Of a stretch of 64,000 bases of DNA, positions 46,396 to 56,723 are shown piece by piece. The stretch is taken from contig BCHH01000008.1 in assembly GCA_001599595.1 (NCBI GenBank), forward strand, positions 2,481,712-2,545,711, written 5' to 3'. The DNA comes from Beverwykella pulmonaria (Eukaryota > Ascomycota > Dothideomycetes > Pleosporales > Melanommataceae). The position numbers and the translations under genes were made by a program. Each line of letters begins with the position of its first letter. The first letter of the stretch is position 1. Under the pieces are notes generated by a model. The model did not search any database, was not told where the DNA came from, and saw nothing but the letters and a program-made list of their open reading frames with translations.

Positions 46396-47933
46396 TTAAT
46401 TATTTTCGAAAAAGAAGCTTGTCCTTAGTGGACTCAACTGTGCTGGCGCACTCAAACTCCATGCTCTTAGCGTCCCATCCGGATTCCTCCCCTGCTTCCC
46501 CATAGCCTCATAAATTACTGCATCTGCACACACCATGCTCTCCTCATCCATACTCCTCAGGCTCCGGACCTCCGGGGCCTGCATATAATGGTAGTCATCC
46601 AGCGAGAGCAGCCGACTTGGTCTCCGCCCAATCGTTATGGTTTCCATCAACTCCTGCCGCGAGGATTTCTTGAGAACTGCGCGCGGGGGCGATGCGACTG
46701 CGGACGAGGACGGATGCGATGAATGCTGGGTAGACACTGTGCGGCGGAAGCACGAGGTTGAGGTTCGGGTTCGGGTGGTCGAAGAGCATTGCTTGATCTT
46801 TGTTACGAAATGTCGGATGAGAGGTCGGAGCATGGGTATCGTTGCAGCGATTAGGTAGACGCCTGGTTCGATTATGGCCCAGCTTGTTGTTGAGACGGAC
46901 AGATAGCTAACATCTTCAAAAATGCTGACACTCAAGAATGCGACAAAGCGAAGAGCAGCAGTAACAATCCCACTACTATAAAATTAGCACTTGGAGCTTC
47001 TCCCTGAAACATTAGACGTACAAAGTACAAGTGAGGAAGGTAAGGGCGACGCCAATCTTGGTCAACACCCCAACCTTCAATTTCCACACTGCCGGAATCG
47101 GAATGACAATGATGGCGACGTCGGTGACTATGTTGGGAATGCTATAGTATCGAAAAGCGACCATCCGATCCATGGTACAGTGGGCTTCAATGCTGGGCTC
47201 CCAAAAAGAGTAAAACGGTTTGCAGTTGAAGAATCCAGCGAGGACCCCAAACAAGCATGTTGCCACGATCACTAGACCAATAGCGTACATGAAATAGTAC
47301 GACACCTTGCAGGCAAAGAGCCGATAGTAGAGACTTAAAATCGCGAGTTTGGGAAACGGTAGCGACATGACATAGATACTAAGATTGGGGGTATATGTCT
47401 TAGCAAGCGTTTAGGAAATCAATTCAGAGGGATATTGCTTACTACAAAGCAGTTAGCAGATATTTAGAATTTTAGGAGAGGTACAAGATTAGCAATTGTC
47501 TAAACTGTTCGAATATTGAACAGCAGCAAACCTAAGACTTGTACCCCGATTTACGAACCAGTTCCTGGACTTTGATGAGCTGGAGAAGTATGCGAACCTT
47601 CCCAGGTGATAAAATATCAGTGTGGTGACCGGCTCCTCCAATCTTGATCATAACTACAGCGTAGTTAGCGTCCTAATTCGGTATGAAGGGGAGAGTGATG
47701 AACATACGAACTGCATTTATAACACCGCTGAAGCAGAAGATGTATCCGACTAATATTAAACAAAAGACAGTTTTGCTGTTCTTGGAGTTATTGCCATTGA
47801 AATACCACGAAAATATGAATGCTATAACGAAGAAGGTTTCGAGGATGGCGAACGAAATGCAGATGTTCAGTAATTCTTGGCTCGAATTCTCCGCGGCGTA
47901 TTTTGGAGTCCACGATGGTGAATGTGAGCCCAT
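46396..47933 (-). CDS. Pth11/SAT4-like seven-helix membrane protein
   Basis: Proposed minus-strand exons are 47933-47708, 47653-47545, 47378-47022 and 46975-46396, about 423 residues. Seven hydrophobic segments are visible, for example ICISFAILETFFVIAFIFSW, TVFCLILVGYIFCFSGVI, YAIGLVIVATCLFGVLAGFF and VTDVAIIVIPIPAVWKL. The CKPFYSFWEP and DVAIIVIPIPAVWKLK segments are signatures of the fungal rhodopsin-like (SAT4/Pth11-related) family. The cytosolic tail is Ser/Arg-rich, and AVLKKSSRQELMETI begins its distal part. Members are putative receptors or membrane scaffolds; the ligand is unknown. Splices 1 and 3 are secure. The 166-bp intron between 47545 and 47378 is the least certain because another acceptor or donor is possible. 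Confidence 0.78.
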
Positions 47934-50186
47934 TGCACGGTGTACCTCGCTCAAGAGTGAAGTAGACGAAACCAAACAGGGGTTCCTGGAGAAGGTTGCC
48001 CAGCGCACGGGTTGGAGAGAGCAAGCTAGCAGCGTGAGGGCCGGGGACGTACAAGTATGTTCATCCTGCCTTGGTTATATATAAAATAGCGCAGCGCGTG
48101 TTACATTCGCCTCGTGGAAGGCGGCGCAATCCTTTCGCCAGTTAGGTACCTCGTGAGGCGTTGGAGATATTACTTGCGGCGTAGCATGAAACAAAGTCTT
48201 AATGAGTTGAGGCCAGAACAGTGCCACGCTCAATCCGCCGGACGTTGTTGGTGCTGCAAGTGCAGGCCAGTTGTTGGCTATGTTCTTTCGAGATCGAAAT
48301 CATCGAATAGGAGTTGGCACATCATGCAGAATTGCAACGGGAAGACGGAAGGCGCCGTACCGATAGCCGTGGTTTGCAAACAAGGAATATCAATTGTGGC
48401 TATCAAACCAGACAACAGGTGCTTGAAGCGCCGACACTCTCACAAGTATGTCTTCATAAGATGTCCTTCCCAGACTCTGTACTTTCTGGCGCAGAATCGC
48501 CCTGCAAAGTTTCAGTGACTTGTAGACAACTGATTGTCGGTCGCCGAAAATGTGGTGCATCCTCGCGACAATCCACCTCGTGAAAAAATTTACCGAGATG
48601 TTGCGGCAGTGAGACAAGGCTGGGGTTGAGGTATGGAAAGAGAATAGGGCTGATGGATTGGCGCCAAGTCTCGGTGTGAACAGCGGCAAGCGCTTGCACC
48701 AGCCGCAATCATAACAGGGAGAGTTTTCTCGAATTGCTCCACCATCACATCAGTCGATGAGAGCTTCAAGAGAAAAAGCAATGCGAACAGTCATTGTCGA
48801 TGATTTGGCTTGTGACACATGATACCATGTTTGCCTCAGAAGTGGGTTGAGCATATGGTGGATGTTTGTTGCACAGCATTTGGTTGCTTGTGTTGGATTC
48901 TCACCCAATGAACAGAGGATGCTCGACTGATTCTGCTCATCGTAATCGCAAGAAGTTTCCTGTTGTGGTGTACGGGCAGGATCAAACTCGTAATTGCTGT
49001 GGTGATTTGCAAATGTGGCTCCATTGCAACCTCAGAAGATGCTCAAATCTCACTGGAAGGAAGGGTTGAGCCTTTTTAGCGAGCAAGTAAGCCCAAGGCG
49101 GTGCATCCCGTCCACTATAGAACCCGGAGCGAGTTATGAATGCAAATTCAAAAGTCCGATGCATGCCAACTTACTCCAGCCAGTCAGCCTTACGGGTGAC
49201 GGGTGACAAATTGGACAGGTTGCACTGTGGCCCATGGCGGCACAGGGAAACGAGGCGAGGAACCGAGCCTGCGGCGTACTTTTGTTTTTATGAGGAGTCG
49301 AGACGGTGATTCGACCCTCGATTTGCGTACCTGCAGCACGTTTAGAAGCTGCATACACAAGCGCTGAGGGGACGTAGCGAGCGGTAAGCGCCCAGAGGCG
49401 CCGAAGTCGTGATATCTTCTGCGCAAATATAACGGCGGAGCATCTCGCACGAGGAGCGAGAAATAGAGATGAAAAGCAGGCGCATGATGGGGTTGGATTG
49501 CGGTTATGGCTCAGGTACGCCACTCGTGCTAAGAAGAGGCGAGCTGGAACCCCGGCTCCTCATTCCCTCTCGAGAATCCCTCGACCTCTCATTTCCTAAG
49601 TCCTTTTATACGAGGTTTGCCAGGTTCTGCTGTATGTCTTCATGAGAAATCGCAACTAACTTGCTGAACTTGGACATGTTCAGCTTCTTTTTTTAACAAC
49701 TCAACGTCGAAAGCGGAAACCTTAGCGCTCTGCCCTCAGCATTCACCTGCTACGGGTGCCCGAAACAGCGGAGGCGATGCTTACAGCGTTGACGAAGGAG
49801 AGGTCGTTCCAATACGTTAACCATTTTCAAAGACTAGCAGCTGCATCTGTTCTAACGCTATATACAAGATTCTTCAATGGCCTGGACGGAGTGACAAAGC
49901 TGATTCGGCATGTACCGCACCGCTGTGGATCAGGATCCAGATCCGGATAAGAGCACCGGTGGCTTCGAGGAGGGCTTGAGGATGAACAACGGGACGGCGA
50001 AGATAGATTGTAATCTTCGGGGCCTTTCGAGGCAAGCTGCCTCTCATCGAGCACTATCGATATAGTGGTGCCGGGACAACAGCATGTGCGTAGTTAGTCT
50101 CTGACTTCCAAATTCTACATACATTTTTCATCGCTGATAGACATTTCAATGCAGTCTAGCCCACCTTACTTCCCATATTTTCTTAT
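47934..50186. other. 2.2-kb intergenic region
   Basis: Upstream flank of the Pth11-like gene and 3' flank of the dehydrogenase gene. Open frames such as 49134-49523 (minus) are motif-free. No supported gene or RNA. Confidence 0.45.
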
Positions 50187-51253
50187 CTACCTCCCACTGA
50201 CCACATTTAGTACTCCTCCATCGACCGCCAGAATCTCCCCGTTCACATACGCATTCTTCGCTAAAAAGAGTACTGCCTGTGCCATCTCCTGGTCGCTTCC
50301 CACCCTGCCCATGGGCACATGGCCTTTCTCCTGGATCTTTTCATCCGGCACATAGCTCTTCTGATTCTCATCGCTTTTGCCTGTCGTCATCTCTGACGGA
50401 AAGTAACCTGGTGCAATCGAATTCACTCTAATCCTGAGCTTCTGGAACTCTGCCGACATGAGCTTAGTCAGGTGTACGGTGCCGCCTTTGGCAGCATTGT
50501 ACGAAAAGTGACCCTGTGCATGTCGCATGATGCCGGACATGGAGGATATCACAATAACAGAGGCGGATAAGTGTCCGTGGGTTTCGGTGCCGGCTTGTAG
50601 GAGTGGGAGCATCACGACGGTTGTAAAGTACACGGATGTCACGTCTGTGTTGTACGTCTCACCCCACTGCTCGAAGGTCTCGTTGCTCCAGAGCTTCTCT
50701 TTGAGGTCGGTGGCTTTTTCTTCATGGGGCTCTGCTTTGGTGCCTGAAATGCCGGCTGCGCAGATGAGGAGGTTGATATATTTCTCCTTGGAGGAGAGGG
50801 AGCTGTAGAGCTTCTCGAGGTCGGATTTGGAGGTTACGTCGCATGGTCCGAGACTATAGAGGGGTCAGTGGTGTTGCCGTTTGAAGGAGGGGAATATGTC
50901 GTGGAATACGGGATAATCTGGCCGCCACCTTCGGGGTCATGAGAATTTGCGGCCTGCTCGAGTGCCTCGATCCCTAGAGATGGTGAGTATTGACTTCTTT
51001 TGGGTCTTCAATTCACAGGTTCCTTAAGATTTACATACGACGTCCCGTGATGTACACCTTGGCGCCTGTATCCCATTGGTCAGCATTTGTTCCACGTCAT
51101 GACTACACAACCCCCGAACAAAACCCTCATACCATTAGCAGCCAGAGCTTGCGATGCCATCAGTCCAATGCCTGACCCTCCTCCAGTGACAACGCAGACA
51201 TAGTCCTTGACTGAGAATAGTTTCTCTACGTGTAAATCGGATGTAGAAGCCAT
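50187..51253 (-). CDS. short-chain dehydrogenase/reductase
   Basis: Minus-strand exons 51253-51133, 51065-51039, 50973-50910 and 50853-50187 encode about 292 residues. Two exons are tiny (27 and 64 bp) but keep frame and motifs. The cofactor motif is TGGGSGIG (residues 23-30). AAG in LLICAAGISG takes the place of NNAG. The catalytic Ser is in ISSMSG (about 175), and YxxxK is YNAAK (Y189, K193). The substrate-side loop APGYFPSEMT and the C-terminal AVDGG are classical SDR features. The family reduces or oxidises alcohols, ketones or sugars with NAD(P)H. The substrate is unknown. No signal peptide is present. Closest in style to RhlG/gluconate-5-dehydrogenase-like SDRs, by impression only. Confidence 0.9.
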
Positions 51254-52239
51254 GTTGCGGTGATTGAAAGACGTTTGTTTGTTTCAAAAAAAGGAAAAAA
51301 AGAAGACATAAATGACGGATGATGGGGATGTAGGCGGCGGACAGGAATTGGGACATTGCAAAAGTGAAAAACCCATGAATGAGCCAGAATGACGTACTCA
51401 CTGCAACAGGGACTAGTCCCTATGTTCGCTAGCGTCTCGCTTCGCTGGAGGTTACAGTACTATTCTGTAGCGCCATCACGTGACCTCGAAACACGATTTC
51501 AGCATCTGTTACCTCCAGCACCTCCCACAGTCCAGTTTTAAGATGCCACCATCGACATCTCGATGTTGCGAATGCTAGCGCCGCTGTCATCTGGAGGTTC
51601 CGGTACACCCACTTAGTACACTGCGGTTCTACGACGCTTCGGGCACTCTCGTTGCTTGTTATTTGTGTGCGATTAACAGAAGAGACACGACGTGCGAAGT
51701 GGGGTCGACCATCCTGACTGCAAGCCGGTCATGTCATGGATCATGTTTCCACGCAGTTTCTCTAACCAAAAAAGTTTTATTTCGCTATTGAATGGTCCGC
51801 TTCCCTTCTTTTCAAGTCACCCTGTTTTTCCTTCTTCAAATGGGTGGCTCTCGGACCGAGCTGCACGTGTTTACTGTTGTGCGCGATTGTGAGAGCCAGT
51901 CGCGAGGCTGAACCGACGCCTCAGTTCTTGATTCCATCCCGCGTTCGTCTCGCAAATCATATGCCTCCACCCCCTGTGATTGACACGGATTCGCCACAGT
52001 AGCTGAACGCCACGTGAACGCCTATAGGCGCCTGTGAAATTGAACCTTGAGACTATCCTTCGTATCAGCGATGGTGCCATGGCGAAACGATAGTCTTGGA
52101 CGGCTAATCTAAAGTCGAAAACTTAATCAAACGTCCGCCGCTTTTGTCGCATTTGACTTTTTGTCTCTGTTCTTGCTCCCAATCAGTAGTTTCTGAGCGC
52201 TGGGTTTCCACAGAGCTATTCGGTTCAAATCAGCCCAGC
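51254..52239. promoter_or_regulatory. divergent intergenic region, SDR and CFEM genes
   Basis: The two genes point outward across 986 bp that must hold both promoters. A purine-rich run lies at about 51285-51310. No specific operator recognised. Confidence 0.4.
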
Positions 52240-53274
52240 ATGCGCGTGTCAATACTCCTCGCCCTTGTCATCTCAACCGCAATTGAATATGGCGCGACTG
52301 AAACCTTGCCCTCGTGCGCGGTATGTCCATGTGTACCTTCGTCTCACATTGCGATTGCTGATACACCGTGCTAGAAAGTCTGCGTGGGCAAGACGAAGAC
52401 GAAATGTAAACCCACAGACTTTATTTGCGCCTGCTCTGCTGATAACTATATACCCCGCTTAATGGATTGTGTTAGAGGTGGTTGTGAGGTGAAGGATATA
52501 GACCAGACGAAGAGCTTTTTGTCGGATTTGTGTTTATGTACACGCCCTTTCATCCAGTCTTCCCCATTCCACCCTCATACCGTCCAGACACTGTCTAACA
52601 GCAACCCAATAGCCGTTGGAACCCCCATCGTCTTCGCCCTACCACCCAAGCAACCCTCGCAACTCGAACTCCGCGCGGACGAGAAACGACAAATCGCAAG
52701 CGAGGTTACTAACCTCCCTACCTTGATCACTAACCTCCCTACCGCGATCACCATCCTCGATCCTACTCGCAACCCCCCTGCTACATCGGCAATCCAATCG
52801 ACGTCCATCTCCAACAGCGCCACAACAACGCTGGGATCGACATCCACACCATTAAACACAGGCCAGGCACAAACAACCGCCCCTTCCTCCACAAACAATC
52901 CGGGTGGAAGTAGCGGTCTTTCTACAGGCGCAAAAATCGGGCTCGGCATCGGCATCCCGCTCGGCGTGCTGATCGTCGCGGGTTTGGTATTTGCAGCGTT
53001 CTGGCTGGGAAGGAAGTCTAGCAAACGGAAAGAAGAAACTGGGGGTATAGATCACAATCTGAGTGGTGGGCAGAAGCCTCCAGATATGACGAGCGCTGGT
53101 GATGGTATGGGTATGGTTGCCCAGGCCCCGGCAGAGTTGGATGGAACAATGTACATAGGTAGTGAGTTACCAACGAAGGGGAATACGGCGGAGATGGAGG
53201 GGCCTGCGCCAGTTGGGGGATATGAGGGTTGGGGAGCGGGACATCAGCTGGGAGGAGAGCAGGGGAAGAGTTGA
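52240..53274 (+). CDS. CFEM-domain single-pass membrane protein
   Basis: Exons 52240-52320 and 52375-53274 encode about 326 residues. A signal peptide (MRVSILLALVISTAI) leads into a cysteine-rich CFEM domain with Cys at about 26, 30, 38, 45, 47, 59, 64 and 80 and the central FICACSADNY segment. The splice joins LPSCA to KVC. A Ser/Thr/Pro-rich stalk, probably O-glycosylated, is followed by one membrane helix at about 215-238 (IGIPLGVLIVAGLVFAAFWL), a basic stop-transfer (GRKSSKRK) and a Gly-rich cytosolic tail. CFEM proteins bind haem or act at the fungal surface; Pth11-type receptors also carry CFEM. Here the domain is on a type I single-pass protein. A ninth Cys (about 82) follows directly, so a missed small intron near 52530-52600 is possible. 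Confidence 0.87.
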
Positions 53275-53474
53275 TTGGGATGGTAGGGAACTGGACTGCC
53301 GGTTGAGATACATATGGCGTTTTGGAGTCGGTTTCTTCTCTCTAACACCAAGGATAATGACGGCTCACTTGTGCTTTACGTTAATACAGAGCTTAAATAC
53401 AGGGATCTAGGTTAGGCACCTCTTCTTTCAAATACCAACCTAACTCCCCAATATTACTCCTAATTCCCAATACC
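53275..53474. other. 3' flank of CFEM gene
   Basis: Short spacer between the CFEM stop codon and the first 51-bp repeat. No feature seen. Confidence 0.4.
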
Positions 53475-53525
53475 TGTAACGGCGCAGGTCCGTCTTGTGA
53501 TGGAACGATTGTTTGTATCGTTACA
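53475..53525. repeat. 51-bp TG...CA repeat, left copy
   Basis: It starts TGTAACGG and ends TCGTTACA, so its ends are 7-bp inverted repeats (TGTAACG/CGTTACA). It matches the copy at 54833-54883 in the same orientation at 47 of 51 positions. It is followed by a C-rich run (a purine tract on the minus strand). Confidence 0.85.
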
Positions 53526-53928
53526 CTACCCCCCCTCCTGGTAGGCAAATAGTCCCGTATTTGCGAGGTCCGAACAAAGGAATCAGTGGTGAATGAACAG
53601 TTAGTATAAAGCTGTTGTCTGGTCAATGCTTTGTTGTTTGGTGAAAGGATCAAGACAACCACCATACAATTGCTTTCACCCAGTTTTCCTCTCCAAATAG
53701 GGTACTTGTTGATAGGTGAATGCGGGGCTCATGTTTCTCGAGGTGAAAGAGAAATTATTTTGTTGTTGTCGGAGGCAACCACCATTTTTCTCCAGTATAT
53801 CAACAATCGTGCCTTCCTATTTTCTTTTCTTGCTCGGCCCATCACACATTTCTCTTGCGTACGTACGTTTTGTCTGTTTACCATTGTTGTTGGTTTAGTA
53901 TCGTTGACCTGTATCGTAGCTTTACAAA

Positions 53929-53948
53929 CACACACACACACACACACA
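53929..53948. repeat. CA dinucleotide microsatellite
   Basis: About ten CA units end directly at the proposed ATG of the cysteine-cluster gene. Confidence 0.85.
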
Positions 53949-54638
53949 TGCCACTCCGCGCGCCCCCTGGGGCTTCTACCTTGGCCTTTCGGATCATTTG
54001 CCTTCGGGCCTGCCGCGCGTTCGCGCGCGGCACGGCCGTACAATACGGTTTTGGGCGTCTGGGCTCGAACAAGTGCCAGTACTGCACTTCCAAGAACGAG
54101 AAGTGCAACCCTGTAAGATCTTATAATAAACCAAATCACTGGTGATTCGGTAGGCGTGACAGTGTTGTTGACGTAGTTGTAGGTTCCCTCCTATTGTGAT
54201 GATGAGTTCGTGGCCCTCCGGGGTGCTTTGGAGGTGTGGGAGGCGGCGGAGGAGGGTGAGGAGAAGGAAACCGCGTTCGGTGCCGTTCAGGCGACTGCCT
54301 GGAACCTGGCGTTGGTCGCCCAGGCTGTGAGGCGTCAGGAGGCCAAGCTTCCTGTAGCTGACGTTCAGGTGGCTTTGTTCCATTTGAACACTCAGTTGCT
54401 CCAGAGGGTTACCTCTCTGGAGACGCTTGTATCATCGCTGCGCGATGATATTGGTAGGCTTTCAGGCGGTGCCGGACAAGGGGGTTCTGGGGGTGTTCGG
54501 GGTGGTCGGGGTTCGTTACGCGGCTGGGTTGCTTTACCCTTCTGGCCGGCGCGATTTCCAGACCTGGTGGGGGGGCCTGAGGTTGGTTGGGAGTCGGACA
54601 TCGACTTTTCCGAAGGCAATCCTGATCGCAGAGGATAG
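53948..54638 (+). CDS. small zinc-cluster-like cysteine protein
   Basis: Exons 53948-54112 and 54183-54638 give about 206 residues. Splicing joins NKCQYCTSKNEKCNP to VPSYCDDEF, giving C-x2-C-x6-C-x6-C, a partial zinc-cluster-like knuckle. Downstream is an Ala/Glu-rich helical region (GALEVWEAAEEGEEKETA, then VQATAWNLALVAQAVRRQEA) with a short coiled coil, and a Gly/Arg-rich end (GGVRGGRGSLRG). Similar small Cys-helical genes occur as dispersed families in some filamentous fungi (recollection, not checked). It sits between the two 51-bp repeats, which suggests it travels with them. The start is uncertain because the ATG abuts a CA microsatellite. Confidence 0.5.
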
Positions 54639-54832
54639 GAAGTTCCAAACCTAAAGGCTTCGGTCGATCAGAGGTCTCGGGGATCTGATCTATAACTGAA
54701 TGATTCGATGTGACGGTGTATGAGTATCACGACCGAATTGGACGCGTGTCGGGGCTTGGACGTAATCAAACAAACAATTTTTGCGATATTATTAAGAGGC
54801 AGTCACCGGCTGTCGTGAGCTTTTCAATATAA

Positions 54833-54883
54833 TGTAACGGCGCAGGCCGGTCATGTGATGGAACGACTGTTTGTATCGTTACA
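54833..54883. repeat. 51-bp TG...CA repeat, right copy
   Basis: Direct copy of 53475-53525 with four differences and identical ends. Downstream sequence (ATACCTCCCCC) again is C-rich, resembling the left copy's flank, so similarity extends a few bases further. Confidence 0.85.
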
Positions 54884-56723
54884 ATACCTCCCCCACACCT
54901 TCTAAGATAGGTTGGAACGTGACTTGTTTGACCACATACAGGTCTTCTGCCCCAAGCTTAACAATCGGTCCCATAAATGGAAGGCAAATCTGACTGCAGC
55001 TAAAATAACCCTCCTCCAGCGGCCCACTCGTATTGCAAAACACTATTCCAGCATTTTTCTTAGAGGATCTGGCAAGAATAATGCTGTTTATAAAAGTGGA
55101 TTCACGGAGGGGGTTATGAGAGAGACGCGCGCGAACACAGTCCAGCAATTTCCGGAATCTGGCAGTGAAAATTATACATGCACCCTGCCTGATAAGGACA
55201 TGAAAGGCTTCGGGGAATGCAAGATCCTAGCAGATTAGCAAGCAGATCTTGGTAAATCCTTGCGTATCGAAAACCTCGTGAGCCGTTCCTCTTGTGAAAG
55301 ATTGTGCCTCGTTGCCCTAGAGGTTAATTTTCGCGTATCCCAATTTGATTACCCTGTTTTGGTCGATGTGATATGTTGTATTGCGGTAGTGAGTAACAGT
55401 GCTGTTCCTGTTGAAGACAGGTTCGCTCACGCTGACTGCGACGATATTTACGGAGAGTTCTTGCATTTTTCAAACACGGTAGAGACCAGTAAAGTGACAT
55501 AGCAAATCAGATCTATGAAACCCATTCTTGGAAGTTCCTACACGTTCCCCACGTACGCCTCGTCGAACTGTGCTCCTTTTCCCACAGTCGCCGTTGGACC
55601 TGATGCAAAGCCTAACGCCATTTCAGGGGAGAAAACAATACCAGGCCATCTTGGACCGTTTGTCTGGTGATCCTCTCTGTAATTGGGAACCTGGCGTACT
55701 GGAAGGTGGTATGTAAAGATACCCTTGAGTAATCTTTGCATCGCACAGGATTGGGCGGGCTATGGTTACCTTGATTTGACGAGATAAGTTTGATAATGCT
55801 TTCCTACCATTTGTGGACTGTTAGAATACTGATGAATGTGGACCCTAGGTGTGAACGTTCTGTCCGTGCGTGCATCGGAAATGTACATTTAATGCTTGTG
55901 GGTGGAATTGCATTGCAACACTCATTTCAACTTCATGTTCGTCATTCAGGTAAGTTTAACTCACCCTGTGGTCTTCCAATCCAGCGACCATGACGAAATC
56001 TCGCTGATACCGTAGTACACATACACGCCTGAATCGTTACCTTCCACCATACGCTCTAACGTTATCGGTCTGTGTGCTATGGTAGGTTATATATGTGGGA
56101 TGGTGGCCTCGTCATCTCCCCGCAGAATGGGTTAAATGCACAAATGCTAGTCCTTGTACGTAGGGCTTTTTTTTTTTGGTTATTGGGGGTGATTATATCT
56201 GCCCTTCCGTTTGAGACGGCGAACCAAGCTTCAATATAAGGGAGGGAGACAGTAATACAGAAGCACAAGACCAAATGTTTCCTCTTAGATAATATTTTGT
56301 GGATTCTGCATGCTTTCGCACTCAAATGATAACTTCCACAAGGCATATATACAAACAGCGCATGCATATCAAACGTAGACGAACGGGACAAGAAAGCTAG
56401 AGTCACTTCGAAGACATCAAGCACATCCCGTTATATCACATGCACACATGGAAGGATCAACCTATATTTGGATATCGATTACTCAAATTTACGCAAAGCC
56501 GGCATATCTCGGCGTAAAGATACATGCAGTGTACCCATCCAGGAAAGCGATAGGAAAAGACGATCATTTTAAGCCCCAACACACCCATAGGTGAAAATTA
56601 AGGGGACATGCCCTTTCACGCCGATTCCATCCGCAGCCCGTCAAACGAAAATGCAACCAATGTAACACGAGCACCGACGCAATGCAAAGAGCCGCTCAGT
56701 CATCGAGTAAGTTCGTAAAGCCA
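54884..56723. other. gene-poor region right of the candidate element
   Basis: A minus-strand frame at 54879-55148 (for example CSQICLPFMGPIVKLGAEDL) ends at the edge of the 51-bp repeat and might be a remnant of element coding sequence. Another minus frame lies at 55538-55741. Neither has a recognisable motif. A poly-T run lies at about 56168-56177. The right 300 bp are the 3' flank of the R3H gene. Confidence 0.4.

Larger units (their letters stand above)
53475..54883. mobile_element. candidate mobile unit bounded by 51-bp direct repeats
   Basis: Two near-identical 51-bp direct repeats bound 1.4 kb that carries a small cysteine-cluster gene. TG...CA ends and an adjacent polypurine tract (minus strand) at both copies recall LTR borders, but 51 bp is far too short for a usual LTR and no reverse transcriptase is seen. 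No clear target-site duplication was found. A non-autonomous or truncated element is inferred. Confidence 0.4.

Noticed and set aside
49134..49523. 129-codon minus-strand frame
   Set aside because: No domain, poor start context, no continuation; probably chance.
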